NCBI GenBank assembly: GCA_009377395.1
Contig: WHUB01000045.1
Span: forward strand, 1-34,428
Reading direction: 5' to 3'
Length of the DNA: 34,428 nt
From: Actinophytocola sp.
Lineage (GTDB): Bacteria; Actinomycetota; Actinomycetes; Mycobacteriales; Pseudonocardiaceae
The translations under genes were made by a program, and so were the position numbers. Shown one piece after another: positions 1-7,578 of the stretch (positions are counted from its first letter, which is position 1; each line of letters begins with the position of its first letter). The notes beneath the pieces were generated by a model. It did not search any database. It was not told where the DNA came from and was given only the letters and a program-made list of their open reading frames with translations.

Positions 1-280
1 CACTAGTGACCTCACGGCTCGTCGGATGCGAAGTAACCCCCAGGCAAATCAATGCAGAACTATGGACTCACCTTAGACGATCGTTCGTGATATTCGTAGC
101 TTTCGCGGTGTCACAAATACGCGAGTGTCGGTCGCGTTCCCGTGGTCGCGATCGTGAACGAAACGGTCACGGTGCGGGCTCGAAACCGCTCATCGGGCAG
201 CAGGCGTCACCCGTACGTGTAATCTCTTGGCAAATTTTGCGTCGGGGATCTTTGCAGGGAACTGAACGACAGGGGGACAC

Positions 281-3196
281 GTGCGTCCACATCGCTGGCT
301 CGTCGCTGCCGTGGCGAGCGTCTTGCTGTTCGGCGTGCCCGCTGTCAGCTCCGCATCGGAAGCGCCAGGGCCAGCAGCCCGGCAGGACGACCCGTCCCAG
401 GCCGCGGAACGCGATCTCCGGCGGCATTCGACCGGAAAGGTCACCGTCGTTCGCGACCAGCGCGGCGTGGTCGAGTTCGTCGGGACCGAGCCGGGCAAGC
501 CGGTGCGCAAGCACCCCCAGGTGGCCGCGCAGCCGTCGCGAGAGCGGCAGGCTGCCCAGTACCTGCGGCGCTACGGTCCATTGTGGGCGCTCGACCACGC
601 GGGCTCCGACGCGCACCCGACCCGCACCGCGACGTCGCGTGGCACCGGCAGCATCGTGCGGTTCCAGCAGACCGTCGGCGGCCTGCCCGTCCTCGGCGGC
701 GAGCTCGCGGTCGCGCTCGACGGCGCGGGCAACCTGCGTTCGGTGTCCGGCGAGACGACGCCGCTGCCGCTGTCGGCGAAGCACACGACCGTCACTCCGG
801 CGCAGGCGCGCACGACCGCCGTCGCGCTCGTCGCCCGCGCCCACCACGTGCCCGCGGGCAGCCTGCGGGCGAGCGAGCCGGAGCCCTACGCCTACGACCC
901 GGCGCTGCTCGGTCCGGCCACCGGCGCGGCCGAGCTCGCCCCGGTGTTCAAGGTGGAGGTCACCGGGCCGCCGCACATCAACCACCTCGTGCTCGTCGAC
1001 CGCACCCGTGGCTCGGTGCCGCTGAACTTCAACCAGGTCAGCCACGCCGAGCGAGTGGTCTGCGACCGCAACAACACCCGCGACGGCACGGACGCCAACG
1101 GCAACCCGAGGCTGGCGACCTGCGCCGGCAGCGCCGTGGTGCGCCACGAGGGCAGCCTGCCGACCGGCAACGCCGACGTCGACGCCGCCTACGACTACAC
1201 CGGCGACACCGCCGACTACTTCGAGAACGAGGTCGGCGTCCCGAACCTCACGCGGATGATCGGCACCGACACCGGCAGCGGGAAGAAGCTGCGCTCGACC
1301 GTCCGCTACTGCCTGCCGCAAGGCCAGGGCGGCTGCCCGATGCGAAACGCGTTCTGGAACGGCAACGGCGTCTACTACGGCGACGACATGGCGCTGGCCG
1401 ACGACGTGGTGGCGCACGAGCTGACCCACGGCGTCATCCAGAAGACCGCCAACCTGGCGTACTGGTACCAGTCCGGCGCGATCAACGAGTCGATGTCCGA
1501 CGTCTTCGGTGAGCTGATCGACCTGACCAACCCCGACACCGAGACCGAGCCCGCGTGGCAGCTCGGCGAGGGCTCGCCGTTCGGCGTGATCCGCGACATG
1601 GCCAACCCCGGCCTCTCCGACCCGCCGCAGCCGGACCGGATGACCAGCGCCAGGTACTCCGCAGAACCGATCAGCAGCGACTACTTCGACAACGGCGGCG
1701 TGCACCTCAACAGCGGCGTCGGCAACAAGGCGGCGTACCTGATCGCGCGGGAACCCGCGGACGGCGTGGCCAGCTTCAACGGGTACGACGTCACCGGCAT
1801 CGGGAACGCGAAGGCCGCCGACGTCTACTACGAGACGCTGCGACTGCTCGCGTCCGGCGCCGACTACCAGGACCTCTTCCACACCCTGCCGCAGGCGTGC
1901 AAGAACCTGGTCGGCACGGGTGGCATCACCACCGGCGACTGCGTCACCGTCAGCCGGGCGGTCGCCGCCACCGAGATGAACCAGCAGCCGTCGAAGGCGG
2001 GTGCGCAAGCGCCGGAGGCCCCGGTCTGTCCCTCGGGCACGACGAAGGCTGGCATCTTCCTCGACCGCTTCGGCTCGCTCGCGAACTGGCGCACCACGCG
2101 GGGCATGTGGCACCTGCGCCACAACTACGCCAAGAGCGCCACCACCAGCATGTACGGCTGGGAGCCGATCCGGCGGTGGGGCGAACCGAAGCGCACGTAC
2201 GCCACGATCCAGCGGCGCTTCGAGATCCCGCGCGGCGTGGACACCTTCCTGCGGTTCGACCACCAGTACCTGTTCGCGCACGCGCCCGCCGACGGCCAGC
2301 ACCCGGCGGAGTTCCTGGCAGGCGGAACGGTGGAGTACTCGACCAACGGCGGCCGGACGTTCCAGCCCGCCGCGCGATTGCCGTGGGTGAACGGGCCGAC
2401 CCGGACCATCAAGACCTGGAACCCGAACACCAACCGCTACGAATCGCCGTACCAGGGCTTCGGCGGCGACAGCCACGGATTCATGTCCAGCCGAGTCAAC
2501 CTCACCTCGCTCGCGGGCACGGATTTGATCTTCCGTTGGCGGATCACCGCCGACCCCGAGTACTCGTTCGACGGTTGGACGCTGGACGACGTCAACGTCT
2601 ACGCCTGCGGCGGGGCGCGGCCGAGCAGCCCGTCGGCGACGACCGCGATCGGCGGCGTCGGCAGGGCGGAGGTGCGGTGGCGGCCGCCGGTGTGGCCGGG
2701 TGACGGCGGCGTGACAAGGTACACGCTCGACGTGCGGCACGCGGGCGACGTCGTGAGGCACATCGGCGACATCCCCGTCGCCTCGCGCCGGGTCGTCGTC
2801 GGTGGCCTGCGCCGGGCCAGCACCTACGGTTTCGTGCTACGGGCGCACAGCCCCGCCGGTGCCGGCGGGTTCGCGGACCACCGGCTCGCCGGGCTGATCG
2901 CGTCCGCACGCCTCGACCGGGGCACGATCACGTCGGGCGAGACGGCCAGGCTCCGGGGCAGGCTCGTCACCGCCGACGGCGCGGCGGTCGTGCCACGACG
3001 CCAGGTCGTGTTCCAGGGCAGGCCACGCGGTGCGACCGGCTGGCGGGACATCGCCTCGAAGACGACCGCGTCGAACGGCGGCTATGTGTTCAGCCACCGG
3101 CCGGGGCGGAACTTCCAGTACCGGGTGGTGTATCGCTCCGGCGAGAACAGCAGGATGGGAACCTGGTCCGACGTCCGTTCGGTGTGGGTGCGATAG
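281..3196 (+). CDS. Secreted M4 family (thermolysin-like) zinc metalloprotease with C-terminal accessory domains
   Basis: This 971-residue preproprotein starts at GTG 281 behind an AGGGGG ribosome site (271-276). A signal peptide (about residues 1-26, core LVAAVASVLLFGV) predicts export. An FTP/PepSY-like propeptide follows (about 83-245, with VRFQQTVGGLPVLGGEL). The catalytic domain (about 265-575) has HELTH (His379, Glu380, His383), the third zinc ligand in NESMSD (Glu403, 24 residues after His379 as in thermolysin) and the catalytic His475 in HLNSGVGNKAAYL, so it should be active. Residues 583-776, bounded by two Cys, form a beta-rich MAM/immune-inhibitor-A-like module (VEYSTNGG, GWTLDDVNVYAC). 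A fibronectin-III-like domain (about 780-870) and a final beta-sandwich of about 95 residues follow. The family is certain; the names of the C-terminal domains are inferred from pattern only. I see nothing definite in bases 1-280, which are less GC-rich than the genes and may carry its promoter. Confidence 0.93.
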   Translation: MRPHRWLVAAVASVLLFGVPAVSSASEAPGPAARQDDPSQAAERDLRRHSTGKVTVVRDQRGVVEFVGTEPGKPVRKHPQVAAQPSRERQAAQYLRRYGPLWALDHAGSDAHPTRTATSRGTGSIVRFQQTVGGLPVLGGELAVALDGAGNLRSVSGETTPLPLSAKHTTVTPAQARTTAVALVARAHHVPAGSLRASEPEPYAYDPALLGPATGAAELAPVFKVEVTGPPHINHLVLVDRTRGSVPLNFNQVSHAERVVCDRNNTRDGTDANGNPRLATCAGSAVVRHEGSLPTGNADVDAAYDYTGDTADYFENEVGVPNLTRMIGTDTGSGKKLRSTVRYCLPQGQGGCPMRNAFWNGNGVYYGDDMALADDVVAHELTHGVIQKTANLAYWYQSGAINESMSDVFGELIDLTNPDTETEPAWQLGEGSPFGVIRDMANPGLSDPPQPDRMTSARYSAEPISSDYFDNGGVHLNSGVGNKAAYLIAREPADGVASFNGYDVTGIGNAKAADVYYETLRLLASGADYQDLFHTLPQACKNLVGTGGITTGDCVTVSRAVAATEMNQQPSKAGAQAPEAPVCPSGTTKAGIFLDRFGSLANWRTTRGMWHLRHNYAKSATTSMYGWEPIRRWGEPKRTYATIQRRFEIPRGVDTFLRFDHQYLFAHAPADGQHPAEFLAGGTVEYSTNGGRTFQPAARLPWVNGPTRTIKTWNPNTNRYESPYQGFGGDSHGFMSSRVNLTSLAGTDLIFRWRITADPEYSFDGWTLDDVNVYACGGARPSSPSATTAIGGVGRAEVRWRPPVWPGDGGVTRYTLDVRHAGDVVRHIGDIPVASRRVVVGGLRRASTYGFVLRAHSPAGAGGFADHRLAGLIASARLDRGTITSGETARLRGRLVTADGAAVVPRRQVVFQGRPRGATGWRDIASKTTASNGGYVFSHRPGRNFQYRVVYRSGENSRMGTWSDVRSVWVR

Positions 3197-3389
3197 CGCG
3201 GTTGTAGCCACAGAGTGGTGAATGTGCCCGCTTGTGTCTTTCGAACGAGTTCCATGGTTGCCCCATTCAGGTAGAGTGTGGTCGCCTTACGAAGCGATAA
3301 CAGCGTTTACGCACACTGGCGGTGTCACGAAATGCGGTCCCCGGATCTCGGTGCCGTGATCGTGTTTCGGGCGAATGCGGGAGGTCTGG

Positions 3390-6011
3390 ATGACCCGAGC
3401 TGACGCGGAACCGGCTGTGGCCAAGCCGCCCGCCGTCGCCGAGGCGTCCGTACCGCAGCCACCCCAGGGCCACGACTCCGAGCGTGGCTTTCGCTGGTTC
3501 AGCGTCCTGATCGCGGTCGTCGCGGCGGCGTGCGCCGTCGTGGTGTCGATGTGGCTGCCGTTCCAGCTCACGCCGGCGACGGCATGGACCGGGCTCGCGC
3601 TGCTCGCCGCGTTCGCCGCCGCCGAGCTGCTGTCGATGAACGTCGACGTGCGCAGCGGCGTCGCGTGGACCATCTCGTTCACCGAGATCCCGCTCGTCAT
3701 CGGCGTCGTCGTCGCGGACTTCGAGGTCGTGCTGATCGCGCACCTGGTCGCGGGCATCGCCATGCTCGCCTACCGGCGCACCAGCGGGACGCTGCTCTAC
3801 AACACCGGCGTCATGACGTTGGAGATCTGCTGTGCCTTCGCGGTGGCCAACGCCGTCAGGCTGCTGCTCGGCGCGGCACAGATGCCCTGGATCGGGGCCT
3901 TCTTCGGCGCACTGGTCGCGCCGATGGCGAGCACCGTGTTCGCGCTCGCCAGCATCTGGGTGCTGCGCAAACCGATCCAGCTCGTGTCGGCGCTGCGCCT
4001 CGTCGGCAGGGTGATCGTCGTCGGGTTCGTCAACTCGTCGGTCGGCATCAGCTGCTATCTGGTGGTGTCGGGTGTCGAGTACGGCTGGGCGCTGATGGGC
4101 GCCGTCGTGCTCGCGCTGACCGCGCTGTACTGGGCGTACTCGGACCTGCTCCGCGAGCAGCGCGACCTCGAGGTGCTCGCCGACGTCAGCCTGATGGTCG
4201 CCAAGTCGGGCCGAAGGCTCGCGGTCAGGTCGGCGGCCGACCCGGATCAGCTCGGCGCGGAGTTCGCCGACAGCGACTGGGACACGCTCGCCGAGCGCAT
4301 CAGGGACCAGCTCACCGCGCGGCGCATCGTGCTGCGGCTCCGGCTCGGCTCGGACGCGCTGCACACCGTCGTCGCGGGCGACCCGCTGCCGGACGGCGAG
4401 TTCGCGAGCCAGGACGACCCGTTGCTTCGGCTGCACGGCAGCCATGCGCGGCAGCTTCGCTACGCCGACGGCAACGAGGAGATCGTGGCCGCGCTGCGTG
4501 CGCGGGGCGCCGACGAGGTGCTCGTCGTGCCGCTGCGCAGCTCGACCGAGCTGCTCGGCGTGATCGAGGCGCACGACCGGAACTCCCGGCTGCGCGGCTT
4601 CGGCAGGTCCGACCGGCAGCTCGTCGACACCATGGCCGCCCACCTGTCGACGGCGCTCGACAACCGCAGGCTGCTGGCCACGTTGCGGCACGACGCCTAC
4701 CACGATCCGCTGACCGGGCTGCTCAACCGGCCCGGCTTCGCCAAGGCGGCCAAGGGGCCGGTGACCTCGGGACAGCCCGCCGTCGTCGTCAGGGTCAGCC
4801 TCGACGTCTTCTCCACCGTCTGCGACGCGCTCGGCTACACCTGGGCCGACCGGATGGTCGTGGTCGCGGGACGCAGGCTGCGGGCCGTGCTCGGCGCCGA
4901 CGTGCCGGTCGCGCGGCTGGAGGGGGCGTCGTTCGCGGCGCTGCTGTGCTGCGACGAGCAGCAGGCGCGGCGGATCGCGGAGCGGGTGCGCGCCGAGCTG
5001 TCGACGCCGTATCCGATCGACCGGCTCACCGTCGAGGCCAGTGCCACCGTCGGCTACGCGAGCACCGAGGTCGAGGACAGCGCCACCAGCCTCGACGTCG
5101 ACGGCATGCTGCAGCGGGCCGACGTCGCGCTGCGCGCGGTCGCGGGTGAGGGCGACGTGCGCGGCTACGTGCCGAGTATGGGGCAGATGTTCCTGCGCCG
5201 CTTCCAGCTGGTGACGCAGTTCCGGCAGGCGCTGGAGGACGGCCAGGTGAGCGTGCACTACCAGCCGAAGGTGTCGCTGCCGAGCCGGACGGTGCTCGGC
5301 GTCGAGGCGCTCGTCCGCTGGACCCACCCCGAGTTCGGCAAACTGCACCCGGACGAGTTCGTGCCGCCGATCGAGGCGGCGGGCCTGATCGGCGCGCTGA
5401 CGTCGTTCGTGCTCGACGCCGCGCTGCTGCGGGTGCGCAAGTGGCTCGACGCCGGGCTGCGGATCTCGGCCGCCGTGAACCTGTCGGTGCGCAGCCTCAC
5501 CGACGACGGTTTCCCAACGCTCGTCGCCGAGGCGCTCGACCGCCACGAGGTCCCGGCCGACCTGCTCACCTTCGAGCTGACCGAGTCCGGCGTGATGGCC
5601 GACCCCGAGCGTGCGCTGCCGATCCTGCGCGAGCTGCACACCCTGGGCGTCGTGCTCGCGGTGGACGACTTCGGCACCGGCTACTCGTCGCTCGCCTACC
5701 TGCGGCAGCTCCCCGTGGACGAGGTCAAGATCGACAAGAGCTTCGTCTTCGGCATGGGCACCGACCTCGGCGACCTCGCCGTCGTCCGCTCCATCGTCGA
5801 GCTGGGGCACTCGCTCGGGCTCAGCGTCGTCGCCGAGGGCGTCGAGGAGGACATCGCCCGCGACCAGCTCGAGTCGATGGGCTGCGATGTCGCCCAGGGG
5901 TATCTGATCTCGCGCCCGCTGTCCGAGAAGCGGCTGGAAGCCTGGTTGCAGGCCCGCACCGCGCGCGCGACGGGGCGCAACGAGGCCGCCGTGCTCACGC
6001 TGATCGGCTGA
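3390..6011 (+). CDS. Membrane GAF / degenerate GGDEF / EAL protein, probable c-di-GMP phosphodiesterase
   Basis: I place the start at ATG 3390 (873 aa) because GGGAGGT at 3379-3385 is well spaced before it; an in-frame ATG at 3375 has no such site. Residues 35-250 hold about seven hydrophobic segments. They are followed by a GAF-like sensor region (about 290-425), a GGDEF-family domain (about 435-575, entry motif HDPLTGLLNR) and an EAL domain (about 615-860). The GGDEF signature reads EGASF (511-515), so cyclase activity is very unlikely. The EAL domain keeps its catalytic motifs: EALVRW (Glu639), NLSVRSL, FELTES, DDFGTG (Asp759-Asp760), EVKIDKSFV, AEGVE and QGYLISRPL. The expected reaction is hydrolysis of c-di-GMP to pGpG at the inner membrane face, tuned by the membrane or GAF region. 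It appears monocistronic. Function is inferred from motif conservation. Confidence 0.92.
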   Translation: MTRADAEPAVAKPPAVAEASVPQPPQGHDSERGFRWFSVLIAVVAAACAVVVSMWLPFQLTPATAWTGLALLAAFAAAELLSMNVDVRSGVAWTISFTEIPLVIGVVVADFEVVLIAHLVAGIAMLAYRRTSGTLLYNTGVMTLEICCAFAVANAVRLLLGAAQMPWIGAFFGALVAPMASTVFALASIWVLRKPIQLVSALRLVGRVIVVGFVNSSVGISCYLVVSGVEYGWALMGAVVLALTALYWAYSDLLREQRDLEVLADVSLMVAKSGRRLAVRSAADPDQLGAEFADSDWDTLAERIRDQLTARRIVLRLRLGSDALHTVVAGDPLPDGEFASQDDPLLRLHGSHARQLRYADGNEEIVAALRARGADEVLVVPLRSSTELLGVIEAHDRNSRLRGFGRSDRQLVDTMAAHLSTALDNRRLLATLRHDAYHDPLTGLLNRPGFAKAAKGPVTSGQPAVVVRVSLDVFSTVCDALGYTWADRMVVVAGRRLRAVLGADVPVARLEGASFAALLCCDEQQARRIAERVRAELSTPYPIDRLTVEASATVGYASTEVEDSATSLDVDGMLQRADVALRAVAGEGDVRGYVPSMGQMFLRRFQLVTQFRQALEDGQVSVHYQPKVSLPSRTVLGVEALVRWTHPEFGKLHPDEFVPPIEAAGLIGALTSFVLDAALLRVRKWLDAGLRISAAVNLSVRSLTDDGFPTLVAEALDRHEVPADLLTFELTESGVMADPERALPILRELHTLGVVLAVDDFGTGYSSLAYLRQLPVDEVKIDKSFVFGMGTDLGDLAVVRSIVELGHSLGLSVVAEGVEEDIARDQLESMGCDVAQGYLISRPLSEKRLEAWLQARTARATGRNEAAVLTLIG

Positions 6012-6022
6012 CCGGCCCCCGG

Positions 6023-6053
6023 TTGTCAGGCGAACGAAGTTCTGCTGTAAAGT
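6023..6053 (+). promoter_or_regulatory. Candidate sigma-70 type promoter for the tRNA-Thr/tRNA-Met cluster
   Basis: TTGTCA (6023-6028) and TAAAGT (6048-6053) resemble -35 and -10 boxes with a long 19-base spacer; TGTAAA (6046-6051) would give 17. The predicted start near 6060 lies about 16 bases before the tRNA. A small bulged hairpin (6008-6029, CTG-ACCGG/CCGGT-CAG) overlaps the -35 box and could end the upstream transcript. Confidence 0.45.
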
Positions 6054-6075
6054 TTTCCCCGCTCCACATGAGCGC

Positions 6076-6148
6076 GCCCCAATAGCTCAGTCGGCAGAGC
6101 GTCTCCATGGTAAGGAGAAGGTCTACGGTTCGATTCCGTATTGGGGCT
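6076..6148 (+). tRNA. thrT: tRNA-Thr (anticodon GGT)
   Basis: A complete 73-base cloverleaf. The acceptor stem is GCCCCAA/TTGGGGC, the D stem GCTC/GAGC, the anticodon stem TCTCC/GGAGA around the loop ATGGTAA (anticodon GGT), and the T arm TACGG-TTCGATT-CCGTA. The discriminator is T and CCA is not encoded. It reads ACC and ACT threonine codons. The pairing with tRNA-Met just before rpmG matches the mycobacterial order. Confidence 0.97.
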
Positions 6149-6197
6149 CGGTTGTCCGGACCCACTCGGGTATCCTGGGTGGTCGCCGGACATGCGG

Positions 6198-6271
6198 GGC
6201 GGGATAGCTCAGGTGGTTAGAGCACACGGCTCATAATCGTGGTGTCGCGGGTTCGAGTCCCGCTCCCGCTA
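6198..6271 (+). tRNA. metT: tRNA-Met (anticodon CAT), elongator type
   Basis: A 74-base cloverleaf. The acceptor stem is GGCGGGA/TCCCGCT with a G-U pair at 1-72. The anticodon stem is CACGG/TCGTG around the loop CTCATAA (anticodon CAT). The T arm is GCGGG-TTCGAGT-CCCGC, the discriminator is A, and CCA is not encoded. The paired 1-72 position and the absence of three G-C pairs in the anticodon stem argue against an initiator. A lysidine-modified tRNA-Ile2 has the same anticodon, but synteny (thrT-metT-rpmG) favours Met. Confidence 0.93.
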
Positions 6272-6290
6272 CGCAAGTGGGCGAGGTGTG

Positions 6291-6378
6291 CTTGCGGAGT
6301 ACGCAAGCCGGACTTGCTTCGGTTGACTGTGGGGCTCTCGCCCCACACCCCAAGCCAGGGCGGGCTTCGCCCCCCTGG
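6291..6378 (+). repeat. Cluster of three GC-rich hairpins between tRNA-Met and rpmG
   Basis: Three consecutive palindromes fill this spacer. CTTGCG/CGCAAG (6291-6307) has a 5-base loop. TGTGGGGC/GCCCCACA (6328-6347) is a perfect 8-bp stem with loop TCTC. CCAGGG-C-GGGC/GCCCCCCTGG (6355-6378) is a 10-bp stem with one bulged C and loop TTC. None has a T tract, so they could be tRNA processing or termination structures, or a dispersed palindromic repeat. Confidence 0.6.
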
Positions 6379-6439
6379 ACCCCCACCCGGGGCGGCTTCC
6401 GAACGGAAGTCAAGACTTGAGCAGAGAAAGGTACGTGCC

Positions 6440-6604
6440 GTGGCTGCCACCGACGTGCGACCGAAGATCACGCTGGCGTGCGAGGAGTGCAAGCACCGCA
6501 ACTACATCACGAGGAAGAACCGGCGCAACAACCCGGATCGCCTTGAGATCAAGAAGTTCTGCATGAACTGCGGTACGCACCGGACGCACAAAGAGACCCG
6601 CTGA
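6440..6604 (+). CDS. rpmG: 50S ribosomal protein L33
   Basis: This 54-residue protein ([20 protein letters not shown]…) belongs to the large ribosomal subunit near the E site. I chose GTG 6440 because AAAGG (6427-6431) lies 8 bases upstream and the N-terminus then matches actinobacterial L33; the same frame stays open upstream through the tRNA-Met gene, which cannot be coding. It is the zinc-binding C+ form, with Cys14-x2-Cys17 and Cys41-x2-Cys44. The motif [20 protein letters not shown] is typical of the family. The gene is followed directly by a strong terminator, so it appears to be transcribed alone or with the tRNAs. In mycobacteria the equivalent gene (rpmG2) is in the same place. Confidence 0.96.
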   Translation: MAATDVRPKITLACEECKHRNYITRKNRRNNPDRLEIKKFCMNCGTHRTHKETR

Positions 6605-6629
6605 CCTCGGGTCGCAGCAGACGACGTCG

Positions 6630-6664
6630 AACGAGGCCGTCCCAGCCGGGGCGGCCTCGTTTTG
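6630..6664 (+). terminator. Intrinsic terminator after rpmG
   Basis: AACGAGGCCGTCCC (6630-6643) pairs with GGGGCGGCCTCGTT (6648-6661) around the loop AGCC. This gives a 14-bp stem containing one G-T pair, ending in TTTT (6660-6663). Confidence 0.88.
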
Positions 6665-6723
6665 CTGTGCGCGATGTCGCATACCTGCCGGTAATGACCT
6701 AGGTCTCGGTAAGCTTCCTGCCC

Positions 6724-7173
6724 GTGGGTCTTGATCAGTCGTTCATCGGGCGCGCCTACCCGCCGGGTACGCCGTACCGGGTCAGCAGGGAGAAGATCGC
6801 CGAGTTCGCGAAGGCGATCGGCGACACCAGCCCGGTCCGCCACGACCCCGAGGCCGCCCGCGCCGCGGGGCACCGCGACGTCGTCGCCCCGCCGACGTTC
6901 CTGATCATCCTCACCCTCGGCATCGTCGACGTGCTCGCGAACGACCCCGACCTCGGCCTCGACTACGGCAGGCTGGTCCACGGCGACCAGAGCTTCACCC
7001 ACCATCGCCCGGCCACCGCAGGCGACCGTCTCACCGTCACGACGACGATCGAGGACATCTTCGCCCGGGCGGGCAACGACTTCCTGACCGTGCGGACCGA
7101 CATCGCCGACGACGCGGGCGAGCCGGTCTGCACCGGCCGGGCCCAGCTCGTGGTGCGGGGGGAGGACGTATGA
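6724..7173 (+). CDS. hadA: HadA-like (UPF0336) hydroxyacyl dehydratase, structural subunit
   Basis: A 149-residue single hot-dog-fold protein of the MaoC/FAS1-dehydratase type (GRAYPPGTPYRVSREKIAEF…, FTHHRPATAGD). In mycobacteria HadA pairs with HadB to remove water from 3-hydroxyacyl-ACP in FAS-II; HadA lacks the catalytic Asp/His pair and helps form the substrate tunnel. That pair is also absent here at the equivalent site. The start is GTG 6724; I see no strong ribosome site, so it may be leaderless or start slightly differently. The stop overlaps the hadB start by 4 bases (ATGA), implying coupled translation and 1:1 assembly. The substrate in this organism is unknown, because no mycolate genes are visible here. 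Confidence 0.88.
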   Translation: MGLDQSFIGRAYPPGTPYRVSREKIAEFAKAIGDTSPVRHDPEAARAAGHRDVVAPPTFLIILTLGIVDVLANDPDLGLDYGRLVHGDQSFTHHRPATAGDRLTVTTTIEDIFARAGNDFLTVRTDIADDAGEPVCTGRAQLVVRGEDV

Positions 7174-7574
7174 CAGACGTCGCCAAAGGCTACGAACTGC
7201 CGCCGCTCGCCGTCGACGTCACCAGGGCCGACCTGGTGCGCTACGCCGGTGCCTCGCTCGACTTCAACCCGATCCACTGGAGCGATCGGGTGGCGACGTC
7301 GGTCGGGCTGCCGGGCGTGATCGCGCACGGCATGTACACCATGGCGCTCGCGAACCGGCTGGTCACCGACTGGGCCGGTGACGCCGGGAAGGTGCTCGCC
7401 TGCTCGGCGCGGTTCACCCGCCCCGTCGTCGTGCCGGACGACGACGAGGGCGCGCGGATCGAGTTCAGCGGCACGGTCACCGACGTCACCGACGGGGTCG
7501 CCACCGTCACCGTCACCGCCAAGTTCGACGGCAGGACGGTGCTGGCCAAGGCCACCGCCCAGGTCCGGCTCTAG
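7170..7574 (+). CDS. hadB: HadB-like MaoC-domain dehydratase, catalytic subunit
   Basis: A 134-residue MaoC-like hot-dog protein. The hydratase motif AGASLDFNPIHW supplies the catalytic Asp31 and His36 with the D-x4-H spacing of (R)-specific hydratases and mycobacterial HadB. The segment VGLPGVIAHGMYTMALANRL is the usual central helix region. The ATG at 7170 overlaps the hadA stop, so the two should form a heterodimer that dehydrates 3-hydroxyacyl thioesters. No hadC follows: a convergent aminotransferase gene ends only 4 bases downstream (7579), with no room for a separate terminator. Confidence 0.93.
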   Translation: MTDVAKGYELPPLAVDVTRADLVRYAGASLDFNPIHWSDRVATSVGLPGVIAHGMYTMALANRLVTDWAGDAGKVLACSARFTRPVVVPDDDEGARIEFSGTVTDVTDGVATVTVTAKFDGRTVLAKATAQVRL

Positions 7575-7578
7575 GACG

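Noticed and set aside
167-2761. 864-codon open frame on the reverse strand across the protease gene
   Set aside because: It is antisense to a gene with clear M4 motifs and has the Arg/Val/Gly/Asp-rich composition of a GC-driven shadow frame.
3267-5810. 847-codon reverse frame across the GGDEF/EAL gene
   Set aside because: The translation is His/Arg/Asp-rich with no recognisable domain; the + strand carries complete EAL motifs.
6239-6439. N-terminal extension of L33 from within tRNA-Met
   Set aside because: It overlaps a tRNA and three hairpins; GTG 6440 gives the standard 54-residue protein.
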